Under the pieces are notes generated by a model, which searched no databases, was not told the origin of the DNA, and worked only from the letters and a program-made list of their open reading frames with translations. Shown here piece by piece: positions 45,639 through 57,731 of a stretch of DNA of 64,000 nt (the first letter of the stretch is position 1; each line of letters begins with the position of its first letter). Origin of the DNA: Tragulus kanchil (lineage: Eukaryota; Chordata; Mammalia; Artiodactyla; Tragulidae). The stretch spans positions 98,297,608-98,361,607 of the forward strand of contig JAIOJX010000025.1 of the NCBI GenBank assembly GCA_022376925.1. The letters run 5' to 3'. The position numbers and the translations under genes were made by a program.

Positions 45639-47893
45639 AAAGAATTATACTCTAGTTGAAGGGCACTATTCTAGATGTTGCCTAAGGTTTATATGGAGCA
45701 AGCAGAATTGCCACAAGATATTCATTTATTTATTGTTCATCTAAAATTCAAATTTAACTGAGCACCTTCTATTCTTATTTTTGCTAAATCAATTGCCCTG
45801 ACATTATTAAAAGGAAGGAGATAAATATCATCCTACCAAACTTACCCTAGTAGTCTTGGCTTCTATCAGATCATTGCAATGCATCTTAACATCACTGAAT
45901 AGATAATGAAGCAATTGCTTATTACCAGGAACAGCTGGAAAGAGTCATATATCTAATCACAGAGCTTCATAAATGTTACAGGTTCCTGTCTACCACTGCA
46001 ATACTGAATAATCATCTTTTGGGATTAGTCCTACTACTATCACCATAACATATCTTACCCCATTATAAACAATATTTCCAAAGCAATGGGAGAAGTAAAC
46101 CTGCAAATCAGATCTTTAGCCTAAATTTTAAAATGTATATTCACTCATTCTCTCAGAACATACTTGGTACATCTGATATCAGATATTAATATTTCCTTAT
46201 TTTTCTCATAATTTTATCCTTGCTGCCTGCTGGGCATATGGTAAATAAATTGTAAATGAGTGAGTGTGTGAGTGAATGATTGATTAAACAATATGCCTTT
46301 AGAATATCAGCTAAGAAAGTGGTGAAAGCAGAACATTTTAAAGCAAAGGGGACACAGATTCATACCAGGTAGCTTTGTTCCATTTCAATACAACTCACAC
46401 GGGGTTTTTTAGTAATTTAAGATTCCTGTGAGCAATAAGACTGTACTTTTATAAGAGTTTACTATTTCAGAATGGACTTACAGAATTTTAATGGTATAAT
46501 ATATATAATATTCATGAAATAGATTCTCAGTATTGAGTCTCAATCTATTTGGATAGAATTAACTGATGGTTTAGTTTTCACAAATCCTTCTTTCCCTTAA
46601 AAACCAAATTCACTGCCCTATACCTTCACCTTGTTGTGGGACCCTCTCCCAAGCAGCTGGATCATCTACAATTTGTCAAGAGCTTTTACAACCCAATATC
46701 AGCTCTGGGGCACATGTGCCCAGAGCCAGTGCTCTGCAGCAAGAGAGGCCACTGCAAGGCCCACAAAGGCCAAAGAATAAATATGAATGAAAAGAAATGA
46801 AAAACCAATAAAAGAGGCTAAAAAAAAAAAAAGAATTATACTCTAGTTGAAGGGCACTATTCTAGATGTTGCCTAAGGTTTATATGGAGCAAGCAGAATT
46901 GCCACAAGATATTCATTTATTTATTGTTCATCTAAAATTCAAATTTAACTGAGCACCTTCTATTCTTATTTTTGCTAAATCAATTGCCCTGACATTATTA
47001 AAAGGAAGGAGATAAATATCATCCTACCAAACTTACCCTAGTAGTCTTGGCTTCTATCAGATCATTGCAATGCATCTTAACATCACTGAATAGATAATGA
47101 AGCAATTGCTTATTACCAGGAACAGCTGGAAAGAGTCATATATCTAATCACAGAGCTTCATAAATGTTACAGGTTCCTGTCTACCACTGCAATACTGAAT
47201 AATCATCTTTTGGGATTAGTCCTACTACTATCACCATAACATATCTTACCCCATTATAAACAATATTTCCAAAGCAATGGGAGAAGTAAACCTGCAAATC
47301 AGATCTTTAGCCTAAATTTTAAAATGTATATTCACTCATTCTCTCAGAACATACTTGGTACATCTGATATCAGATATTAATATTTCCTTATTTTTCTCAT
47401 AATTTTATCCTTGCTGCCTGCTGGGCATATGGTAAATAAATTGTAAATGAGTGAGTGTGTGAGTGAATGATTGATTAAACAATATGCCTTTAGAATATCA
47501 GCTAAGAAAGTGGTGAAAGCAGAACATTTTAAAGCAAAGGGGACACAGATTCATACCAGGTAGCTTTGTTCCATTTCAATACAACTCACACGGGGTTTTT
47601 TAGTAATTTAAGATTCCTGTGAGCAATAAGACTGTACTTTTATAAGAGTTTACTATTTCAGAATGGACTTACAGAATTTTAATGGTATAATATATATAAT
47701 ATTCATGAAATAGATTCTCAGTATTGAGTCTCAATCTATTTGGATAGAATTAACTGATGGTTTAGTTTTCACAAATCCTTCTTTCCCTTAAAAACCAAAT
47801 TCACTGCCCTATACCTTCACCTTGTTGTGGGACCCTCTCCCAAGCAGCTGGATCATCTACAATTTGTCAAGAGCTTTTACAACCCAATATCAG
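45511..47893. repeat. Tandem duplication 13 (unit 1191 bp)
   Basis: Copy A is 45511-46701 and copy B 46702-47893, offset 1191, with no differences noticed. The unit begins inside the SINE at 45382-45638, so the piece at 46702-46829 is a headless pseudo-copy created by the duplication. An L2/MIR-like end (gtaaataaattgtaaatgag) is at about 46238-46285. Confidence 0.95.
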
Positions 47894-47962
47894 ATCAAAC
47901 TACCCTGGTAGTAGAACACCAATCCAGAAAGTCTACATTAATCCCCCATAAGGGAAACATCC

Positions 47963-48162
47963 ATGACTTCCTAGGTGGAGCTAGTGGTAAAGAAACTGCC
48001 TGCCAATGCAGGAGATATGAGAGACATGGGTTCAAAACTTGGGCCTGGAAGTCTTCTGGAGCAGGGTATGGCAACCACTCCATCTAGAGAAGCCTGGAGG
48101 GCTACAGTCCATAGCATTGCAAAGAGTCAAACACTACTGCAGCGACTTAACACACACAGAAT
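47963..48162 (+). mobile_element. Bov-tA SINE
   Basis: Head acttcctaggtggagctagt and gtaaagaaactgcctgccaa, tgcaggagatatgagagaca, body ggctacagtccatagcattg and the end cgacttaacacacaca. Confidence 0.85.
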
Positions 48163-48358
48163 GGAACCCTCCAATCTCCGTTGCTTTTTCACTCTCAAAG
48201 GTAAAAAAGTGAACAACCCAAGGGTATTTTTAGCTCATCTTTTCCATTCTTAGTTGATGGTCTTTCCCCACATCTCTGAAGTCCATTCTACCTAATGGTC
48301 AGATATGGTCTCATTACAGACAATCCATCACTCCTTGACTGGGCCAGATTTCACACTA

Positions 48359-49070
48359 TTTTTTTTTAATAATTATTTTTATTTTACTTTTTGTTTTTAC
48401 AGAGTTTTGTTGTTTACAGATATGTATAATCCCAGATTAGTCATATGTATATCCCTGGCCCCTCCCTCATCTACCCACCTCCCAATTCCCCCCATCCCAC
48501 CCCTCAAGGCCATCGTATAACCCCCATGTAGCATCCCTTATTCCCACAGCACATTGACAATAGTTATCTCTTTTACATATGTTAATATCGGTTTCCATGT
48601 TACTCTTTCCATGTCTCTCACCCACTTTTCACTCCCCACAATGTCCATAAGTCCGTTCTCTGTCTGTTTTTCCATCACTTCTCTGAATGTGTTATCATTA
48701 CCATATTACTAGATTCCATATATATATGTGTTAATATACTGTATTTGTCTTTTTCTTTTTGACTTACTTCACTTTGTATAATAGGTTCTAGATTTATCCA
48801 CCTCATTAGGACTGATTCTTCTGCATTTCTTTTTATGGCTGAGAAGTATTCCTTTGTGTATATGTACCATAGCTCTTTATCCTTTCATTCATCAATGGGC
48901 ATCTAGGTTGCTTCCATGTTCTAGCTATTGTGTAGAGTGCTGCAATGAACATTGGGGTGCAGGTGTCTCTTTCCATTTTGATTTCATCAGGGTATAAGCC
49001 TAATAGTGGGATTGCTGGATCATATGGTGCTTCAATTTTTACTTTTTTTAAGGAGACTCTACACTAATTA
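48359..49070 (-). mobile_element. LINE-1 3' end, antisense
   Basis: Reading the minus strand: ORF2 C-terminal region (landmarks reversed at 48780-49040, e.g. cttctgcatttctttttatg for the SAIKRN segment), ORF end at about 48711, and a UTR ending in the T-run at 48359-48367. It is the same L1 family as 5904-6720. The frame looks broken or diverged in places. A possible short target repeat, acacta, flanks it (48353 and 49071). Confidence 0.85.
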
Positions 49071-49269
49071 TTTTTATTCCCTACTCTCATTTCTAAGACT
49101 GTTTTCATAAACTCAAAAAACTTCATTATCGCCATCATTTTTACCAACATTACCTCTAATCATAAATTTATTTGTCAATAAAGGCTGTGGTTGTATTCTG
49201 ATGTGTGGTATTGTCTATAGGACTTCTATCATTATGAATTTATCAAATCTTGTCCCATAATTAATGAAA
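49071..49269. other. Unassigned sequence
   Basis: Short AT-rich interval; nothing recognised. Confidence 0.5.
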
Positions 49270-49455
49270 TGATATTTCCTGGTGGCTCAAATGGTAAAAT
49301 ATCTGCCTGCAATGCAAGATGCCTGGGAAGATCCCTTGGAGAAGAGAACAGCAACCAACTCCAATATTCTTGCCTGGGAAGTCCCATGGACAGAGGAGCC
49401 TGGTAGGCTACAGTCCATGAGGTTGCAAAGAGTCAGACACAACTAAGCAACTAAC
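49270..49455 (+). mobile_element. Bov-tA SINE with internal deletion
   Basis: Head tttcctggtggctcaaatgg and atctgcctgcaatgcaag, then directly atgcctgggaagatcccttg: the usual gggttcgatccctgggt B-box region is missing. The end is agagtcagacacaactaagc. Confidence 0.85.
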
Positions 49456-50286
49456 ACTCATATTATAATTTATTGACCAGATGTATTAGCTTAAATACAT
49501 TAGAGCAATGACAATATTACAGTGATAATTATCTTTATCCAGAGATAAGACCAGAGAATATTCAGAAGAGTATTTGTAAAACCTGTCTCTTTTCAAAACA
49601 GAAGAAAATGTGCAGATCATAGCCCCTTGAATTGAGGGGTTCAAAATATTAAAACCATTGTAATTAAATGGAACTAAGGAAAAAGCATCAAAATACTTTT
49701 TAAAAAAGGAATATAGATTATTATTAGGTTCATTTATTTAGTGGCAATACAGCTAATCATAGCAAATATTATATATTGCATACCTATCCAAAAGTATGAA
49801 ATAAAAATGTTCTATTACTTACATACACTTAGACTGAAAAGCACACCTAATTCTGTAAAAGAATTGTAATACACAGAATGATATGTTATACTCACTATGA
49901 GAATGTCAGTTGCTTTCATTTCTTTATGTATTCTACTGACAATAGCTTTATAATTTCTAATAGCAGTCCTGAGTTTAAGGTAGCAGAAGGGTTGTATAAA
50001 GAAATAGCAACATACCTAACAATGTTTTCCAGTTCAAATGTATGGTTTATTTATGTCAAGAAATTTCACTTATCAGTAGCTGCCACATTTTCTTCAGAAA
50101 TTATAATTATTTCAAACTGTAATCCATAAGCACGCATTGAGTTTTCATTGTTCTTTTTATCCCCTTAGCTGGTGTTACAGAGCCCTGAGCATAGTAGGGA
50201 TTTAATTTACTTGTTGAATTGATAACACTGAAACTATTTTCTTTGCTTGATCAGGGTTTGGGGAAGAACTAGCAATCGTATCTCAT
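49456..50286. other. Mostly unassigned, with an L2/MIR-like end
   Basis: An L2/MIR-like tail (ccctgagcatagtagggatt, taatttacttgttgaattga) is at about 50160-50230. An 83-residue open stretch at 49878-50129 has no family features. Confidence 0.4.
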
Positions 50287-50715
50287 TGTATTAGTTTGCT
50301 AGGGCTGCCATAACACACCACCACCAACTGAAAGGGTTAAGCAATAAAGATTTATGGTCTCACAGTTCTGAGGCTAAAACTCCATAATCAAGGTGTCAGC
50401 AGGATTGATTCTTTCTGAAGGTGTGAAGGAAGGATCTGCTGTAAGTGCCTCTCCTTGGCTCATAGATAGTCATCTTCTTCCTCTGTGTCTTCTCATCGTC
50501 TACCTTCTCAAATGTGTTTGTCAATTGCCCCTTTTTATAAGGACATCACTCCTAATAGATTAAGGCTCATCCTAATAGCCGCCTTCTATTTTGGTTACCT
50601 CTGTACAGATTCTTTCTTCAAACATAACCATATTTGGAACCTCTAGGGATTAGGACTTTAGTATTTGGATTATCAAATACACAAATTCTCAAATGCACAG
50701 TTAAAACCAAAATGT
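50287..50715 (-). mobile_element. MaLR (MLT1A-like) LTR, antisense
   Basis: tgtattagtttgctagggct, gccataacacaccaccacca, tctcacagttctgaggctaa, ctcctctgtgtcttctcatc-like text and ctttttataaggacatcact occur in the exact order of a reversed MLT1A-type LTR. It is the best preserved MaLR LTR in the window. Read on the minus strand it would be the 3' LTR of the internal sequence to its right. Confidence 0.7.
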
Positions 50716-51660
50716 ATGACTTCTAATTCCTCCTAAAATATATGCTCTTCACACATGCAAGATATATTCACTCTGTCCTAACATTCCCAAAAGTCTTTAC
50801 GCATTTCAGTGTCATCTGTAAGTCCAAAATCCTTTCTAAAGGTAATCTAATTCAACTCTGTGTGAAATTCAGGGTGTGATTCATTCTAGGGCAAAATTTC
50901 TCTCCATCAGAAACTTATAAAACCAATCGAATTATATATACTAAAATACAATGGCATATAACAGATTTCCCATTTCCAAAAGAGAAAAACCAGAGGGGAA
51001 AAGGGAATCACACTAACCAAGTCTAAAATATGACAGGGCAAATTCCACTAGACTTAAGACTTAAGAGAATTCTTTTGAGATCATTGTTCTTTCCTCTTGA
51101 CCCATTGGAATGCCCACCTCTTTCATGGATGGCAGCTCCACTCTCTGAAACCATAGAAAGGCTTTGACTTGTGGAATTCAGGAGAAGGCCCTGAGCCCCT
51201 GGGCCTGTGCCGTCTGAGTCCCGCCAATGTCTGTATCTGCAGCTTTGCCCTCAAAGTTATTCATTCTTCCATACTTACCATCTCAGTCCCTTTGACTCCA
51301 GGCTGACAAAGTTTCTGTTGGTATAAATTTCTAAAAATCTTTATTGCCCTTATGTCTAAGTCACCATCAGAAAAATCTGATACCAATCAGGTCACCAATA
51401 TCGCCTGAATATATGAATCTCTATTCCTGACTTCTCTCAAGATGGCTTATTAGATTTGTGGGCTACAAACTCACCAAGTCTCTTTAGACTATCACTTCAA
51501 CACTTTGCTTAGAAATTCCCTCAGCTAAATATCCAAGTTCATCACTTACAAGTTCCACTTCCCACAGAATACTAGAACACTAATAGGTCAAGTTGTCTCC
51601 TAATGTTCTTTCTCATGAAGTCTTTTGGATTTTTTTAAAAGTGTATTTCAATCTTCTCTT
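50716..51660 (-). mobile_element. MaLR internal-region-like sequence, antisense
   Basis: The segment after the LTR contains gcttagaaattccctcagct, aaatatccaagttcatcact and caagttccacttcccacag, plus aggccctgagcccctgggcc, which recall reversed MaLR (THE1/MLT1) internal sequence. No gag- or pol-like frame is seen, as usual for MaLRs. From 51088 on it is part of duplication 14. Confidence 0.5.
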
Positions 51661-53408
51661 TTCCTTTGAGGCTCTTGGAGGTCAATGGTCTCTTCTACTT
51701 TGAGGGTCTACAGGTAAAAGTCAGAAAAGAAAGCCTTCTCAGACTGTGCATGGGTGAGAGGAAGTCCACGATCAAATTCCCACATGGATCTATGGGGGAT
51801 GGTGGGTGTCCTTTGCCAGCCAGGCTCAGTCTTAAGGCACAAGGGAATAGATAGGAGTGAAGTACAGCTCAGCGCAGCTCACCTCAAATTGAAGCAGCCT
51901 AGAGACATAATCTCTACTTTTCTCAGAATAACCCCTACTTTTGCCATAGAGTACACAATAAAAACTAGCAGTGATTTTTTTTTTTTTTTTTTTTACTACA
52001 ATGCACAGTTGATGTGCCTCTCTGTGTAGAAGCACATGGAATAGCCCAGTTTCTTTGACTTCTACATTTGACCTGTGGTCCAGCCTTGTTAGGGAGAAAC
52101 CTAGAGCAAAATGAGTTTCTCAGTGGGTCCTTTTAATTTCTCTTCAATAGAGCATTAGCATCTCTTAATTTTCTGAAATTGCTGTATTATGTGCAGTGGA
52201 GGGGGTTCTTGGGAAGAGTACCTGGAAACTGCTGAACACACTTGGTCTTTCCTCTTGACCCATTGGAATGCCCACCTCTTTCATGGATGGCAGCTCCACT
52301 CTCTGAAACCATAGAAAGGCTTTGACTTGTGGAATTCAGGAGAAGGCCCTGAGCCCCTGGGCCTGTGCCGTCTGAGTCCCGCCAATGTCTGTATCTGCAG
52401 CTTTGCCCTCAAAGTTATTCATTCTTCCATACTTACCATCTCAGTCCCTTTGACTCCAGGCTGACAAAGTTTCTGTTGGTATAAATTTCTAAAAATCTTT
52501 ATTGCCCTTATGTCTAAGTCACCATCAGAAAAATCTGATACCAATCAGGTCACCAATATCGCCTGAATATATGAATCTCTATTCCTGACTTCTCTCAAGA
52601 TGGCTTATTAGATTTGTGGGCTACAAACTCACCAAGTCTCTTTAGACTATCACTTCAACACTTTGCTTAGAAATTCCCTCAGCTAAATATCCAAGTTCAT
52701 CACTTACAAGTTCCACTTCCCACAGAATACTAGAACACTAATAGGTCAAGTTGTCTCCTAATGTTCTTTCTCATGAAGTCTTTTGGATTTTTTTAAAAGT
52801 GTATTTCAATCTTCTCTTTTCCTTTGAGGCTCTTGGAGGTCAATGGTCTCTTCTACTTTGAGGGTCTACAGGTAAAAGTCAGAAAAGAAAGCCTTCTCAG
52901 ACTGTGCATGGGTGAGAGGAAGTCCACGATCAAATTCCCACATGGATCTATGGGGGATGGTGGGTGTCCTTTGCCAGCCAGGCTCAGTCTTAAGGCACAA
53001 GGGAATAGATAGGAGTGAAGTACAGCTCAGCGCAGCTCACCTCAAATTGAAGCAGCCTAGAGACATAATCTCTACTTTTCTCAGAATAACCCCTACTTTT
53101 GCCATAGAGTACACAATAAAAACTAGCAGTGATTTTTTTTTTTTTTTTTTTTTACTACAATGCACAGTTGATGTGCCTCTCTGTGTAGAAGCACATGGAA
53201 TAGCCCAGTTTCTTTGACTTCTACATTTGACCTGTGGTCCAGCCTTGTTAGGGAGAAACCTAGAGCAAAATGAGTTTCTCAGTGGGTCCTTTTAATTTCT
53301 CTTCAATAGAGCATTAGCATCTCTTAATTTTCTGAAATTGCTGTATTATGTGCAGTGGAGGGGGTTCTTGGGAAGAGTACCTGGAAACTGCTGAACACAC
53401 TTGGTCTT
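51088..53408. repeat. Tandem duplication 14 (unit 1158 bp)
   Basis: Copy A is 51088-52245 and copy B 52246-53408, offset 1158. The T-run (51977-51994 in A) differs in length between the copies; otherwise I noticed no change. The joint shares tcttt. The content is MaLR internal sequence, then an unassigned part. Confidence 0.95.
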
Positions 53409-53854
53409 TATTCCTGTCCTCAAATTGTTAGATGACAGTTTTATCTGCATTAATCAAACATGGACAAGTTAAGCAAAAGACTTTCTCTAACAGTTGGTTT
53501 AAAAATTTGACTTATTAAAACAGCTTATCATTCTTGTCTTCAGCCAAAATAATGTACTTTATTGAATATTCAGAAACTTGGTTTCTCGCATATTGGAATA
53601 CCCACATAAGTACTGAGCTAGGAGATGGAGAAGTGGAGAGTGTGGGTGGTAAATGTGCCTAAGTTCAGTGTGCTTTCCTCACTAAGTACTGGACTGTCAC
53701 ATCCAATATCTTTTGTAAATTCTCCTATACATTCTATGAGCTAAGTGGAGGGAAATATAATAGGATCTCAAATTTTATAATATTTATACTAGCTGCATTA
53801 ATCTTGAAACAGATATTCTGTATGTCACACAAACTATAAGTTTAATACTTAACT
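53409..53854. other. Unassigned sequence
   Basis: Nothing recognised. Confidence 0.5.
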
Positions 53855-54060
53855 ATGGTGGCTAAGTGATAAAGAATCTATCTGCAGTTTGGGAGATGTA
53901 GATTTGATCCCTGTGTCAGGAAGATCTACTAAAGAAGGAGATGGCCACCCATTCCAGTATTCTTGCCTTGGAAATCCCATGAACAGAGGAGCCTGGTGGG
54001 TTACAGTCCATGGGTGTTGCAAAAGAGTCAGACAAGACTTTGCACCTAGACAAGAAACAA
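53855..54060 (+). mobile_element. Bov-tA SINE
   Basis: tatggtggctaagtgataaa, gaatctatctgcagtttggg, ccattccagtattcttgcct, ggagcctggtgggttacagt and aaaagagtcagacaagactt. The head is degraded. Confidence 0.85.
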
Positions 54061-54154
54061 TATAAGTATAAAAGTCACAAATCGTGGTCCACATAGAAAA
54101 ATAAAAACAAAAATATATGAGTCATCTTTTTCGCATAACTAGGAAATTGCTAAG

Positions 54155-54375
54155 AACTTCCCATGTAGCACTAGTGCTAAGGAGCCCATCTGCCAATGCA
54201 GTAAATGGAAGAGATGTGGATTGGACCCCTGGGTAGGGAAGATACCATGGTGGAGAAAATGGCAATCCACTCTAGTATGCTTGCTTGGGAAATTCCATGG
54301 ATAAAGAGGCCTGGTGACTACAGCTCATGGAGCCATGGAGTCAGACATGACTAAAGGCCTGAACACACACATGAT
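54155..54375 (+). mobile_element. Bov-tA SINE
   Basis: acttcccatgtagcactagt, gcccatctgccaatgcagta, ggcaatccactctagtatgc and gagtcagacatgactaaagg, ending in (ac)n. It lies about 95 bases from the previous Bov-tA in the same orientation but is a separate insertion with its own head and tail. Confidence 0.85.
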
Positions 54376-54534
54376 ATCTATTTTAAAAAATATCTTTTCC
54401 AAATATTCTATTTCTTTCCTTTTTCTGAGCATCTATGACAATCAAATATTAGAAATTTACATTTATAAGAAATTAGTTTTGCCAAGTCTCTGTTTTACTG
54501 CTCCTCACAATTAATATAAATAAAATATTGGATA

Positions 54535-56698
54535 TCAGCATGCAAAGCATTATCTGCTTGAATAAACTTTTTTGAGTTATTACTTTATGAAATAGTGACC
54601 AAATTGCCAGTATTTTCACCTCTTTACATTCATTTAACTTGTATTTCCTGAAAAGATGATACATGGCAAATACCATTTTAAAGACTGATTAGAGTACAAT
54701 ACATAAAAAGATTTTGGCTTCAGTACCTGTATCCTATATATGCAGTGGAAGCTTTATCTAAGGGGACCAAGTCTACCTCAAAGGTGACAGCCTGTAGTGG
54801 ACCCCACCACCCACTCTGCAATTGCAATTGCTTAAATAAGGAAATAACATTGAATCCACTGGCTGTCACAGTAAAAAGCAAGAGATAAATTCTCTCTGGA
54901 GAGCTAATGCAGAATCCTATGAGTTAAACAGAATTTTCACAAGGTCACTGTACTTGCTTGTCCTTCTGCCTGGAGTGTTCTGCTCATGTCTAGCTCCTTC
55001 TGGTCATTCAGCCTCAGCTCAACTACTATTCCTTGTGAAAGACTGTGTCTGTGCAATTCTAGAGGCTTATGATATTTTTGCTGCAGTGTCGTTCCTGTAG
55101 CCAATCCTCTTCCAAAAAACATAATAATAAATAAAGAGAAAATAAATAAATACCTAAGACATCCAATAATAGTTTGTTAAAAAGAGTTATGGTGTAGTCA
55201 TGGGGCAATATATTATGAATTTATTAAAATCATATTTTAGAAAATTACTTAATAATTGCATAAAGGGGATTTTGTGAAAAAAAGCAAATTACAAACAGAA
55301 TACACAGTATGACCTCAATTTTTAAACATTGATATTAGCAATCAGTCCGTATATTTATTATCTATATAAACATATTCATAGGAAAAGAAAACCAATGGAA
55401 GTACACATAACAAAGGATAATGTTTTTCACAGCTCTCTGTATTAAAATTTTTTTAATAGTTTTAAAATATTTTTTTAAAATATTTTACATCTAATATTTC
55501 TTGACTGGAAGAAAAGACTGTGGAAGAAATGTCAGTATTAGGGCTTTCCAAAAAGGGCATCAATCTTAACAATACATTTTTGTTTAATCAGTAAATTATG
55601 GGCATCCCAATTTTCTTAGCACAATTTTTCAGCATGCAAAGCATTATCTGCTTGAATAAACTTTTTGAGTTATTACTTTATGAAATAGTGACCAAATTGC
55701 CAGTATTTTCACCTCTTTACATTCATTTAACTTGTATTTCCTGAAAAGATGATACATGGCAAATACCATTTTAAAGACTGATTAGAGTACAATACATAAA
55801 AAGATTTTGGCTTCAGTACCTGTATCCTATATATGCAGTGGAAGCTTTATCTAAGGGGACCAAGTCTACCTCAAAGGTGACAGCCTGTAGTGGACCCCAC
55901 CACCCACTCTGCAATTGCAATTGCTTAAATAAGGAAATAACATTGAATCCACTGGCTGTCACAGTAAAAAGCAAGAGATAAATTCTCTCTGGAGAGCTAA
56001 TGCAGAATCCTATGAGTTAAACAGAATTTTCACAAGGTCACTGTACTTGCTTGTCCTTCTGCCTGGAGTGTTCTGCTCATGTCTAGCTCCTTCTGGTCAT
56101 TCAGCCTCAGCTCAACTACTATTCCTTGTGAAAGACTGTGTCTGTGCAATTCTAGAGGCTTATGATATTTTTGCTGCAGTGTCGTTCCTGTAGCCAATCC
56201 TCTTCCAAAAAACATAATAATAAATAAAGAGAAAATAAATAAATACCTAAGACATCCAATAATAGTTTGTTAAAAAGAGTTATGGTGTAGTCATGGGGCA
56301 ATATATTATGAATTTATTAAAATCATATTTTAGAAAATTACTTAATAATTGCATAAAGGGGATTTTGTGAAAAAAAGCAAATTACAAACAGAATACACAG
56401 TATGACCTCAATTTTTAAACATTGATATTAGCAATCAGTCCGTATATTTATTATCTATATAAACATATTCATAGGAAAAGAAAACCAATGGAAGTACACA
56501 TAACAAAGGATAATGTTTTTCACAGCTCTCTGTATTAAAATTTTTTTAATAGTTTTTAAAATATTTTTGTAAAATATTTTACATCTAATATTTCTTGACT
56601 GGAAGAAAAAGACTGTGGAAGAAATGTCAGTATTAGGGCTTTCCAGCTGTTAAAGTATTATGGGCATCAATCTTAACAATACATTTTTTGTTTAATCA
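54535..56698. repeat. Tandem duplication 15 (unit about 1.09 kb)
   Basis: Copy A is 54535-55590, followed by 55591-55628 that match only poorly, then copy B 55629-56698, offset 1093-1094. Differences: T- and A-run lengths (cttttttgag/ctttttgag, ttttaaaatatttttttaaa/tttttaaaatatttttgtaa) and, near the end, ccaaaaagggcatc in A versus an insertion before gggcatc in B. The content includes an L2-like stretch. Confidence 0.93.
54950..55110 (+). mobile_element. L2-like fragment
   Basis: ttgcttgtccttctgcctgg, agtgttctgctcatgtctag and cttctggtcattcagcctca resemble the L2 3' region. The duplicate is at 56043-56203. Confidence 0.5.
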
Positions 56699-56744
56699 TT
56701 GCTTTTCAGTTGGCTGTTCTGTTGTCACAGAGATGCCCTTCAGT

Positions 56745-56955
56745 TGCTGTGGTAACAAATGAATAATAACCCACACTTGTGTAGCACTTCACAGCTCACA
56801 TATTCTTTTCTCCTGCAGCACCTCATTTATGATCAACAGAAACTCAGAAGCCATTCCAAAAGAGGGAGACCTGGTAGCCTCCTAAGTGTAAAAATGAGAA
56901 AAGAGGTTAATGAAATTGTCTATTGTCACACTATTAATAACTTAAAGAGCTGGTA
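56745..56955 (+). mobile_element. MIR SINE relic
   Basis: aacccacacttgtgtagcac, ttcacagctcacatattctt, cagcacctcatttatgatca and aaaatgagaaaagaggttaa follow plus-strand MIR order. Confidence 0.55.
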
Positions 56956-57731
56956 GAAAATCTAGGCTTCCTTTATCTTAATGCATTTCAAAGTGGATTT
57001 TATTCATCTTTCTATATGTTTGTCTGACTATTTATTTATATGTTTATATACTACAATTAAAATCCTTTATGGAATATAATATATAATAGAGTTGGGCAGG
57101 TCTCATCAGTGATGAGGGACCCATGTGCACATCCAATTGTTTGCTACTTAAGGATTTTCTAAAGCCTGGTGCATTTTGTAAACATTGTCCCATCTTTGAA
57201 TGCCTGTATCTCTTACCCCTCTCACAAAGCCCAGAGAGATATGTCTTTACCAGTTACCTATTCACACACTGTTCTCAACTGAATCAGTATACCTGTATGT
57301 GTGCTTTTCTTTGTGATCAAATGCCTGAGAAATGTGAACTCTTAAGAGCTAGAAAAATTGTCTCATGCATCCCATAATCCACAGAAATTTAGAGCCAGTG
57401 AACAGATGAGGCAGGTCAAAACCTGGTGTCCAATATAGTAGTCACTAGCTTGTTAGTAGTTATTTAAGTGTAAATTAACTTAAAATGAATACAATTAGAA
57501 ATTGACTTGTCTTGGTCATAGTAGTCACATTTTGAGTATCAAAGAGCTATGTGTACCTAGTGGATAGGTGTCATATTGGATAACATGCATGTGAATATTA
57601 CCATTATTGAAGAAAATTCTCTTGAATGATGCTAAATTCTAGATACTAAAGCTAAGTGTTAGATCTAGATAGAATTTAATGCTCACTCTTTAGTAACTCC
57701 CTAAAACCTCAGTTTTTCTCTGTATAGGAAG
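56956..57731. other. Mostly unassigned; MIR-like patch at right end
   Basis: A reversed MIR-like patch (aaacctcagtttttctctgt, then gttgttgtagggattaaatg) starts at about 57703 and runs into duplication 16, to about 57785. The 84-residue open stretch 57123-57377 has no family features. Confidence 0.4.
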
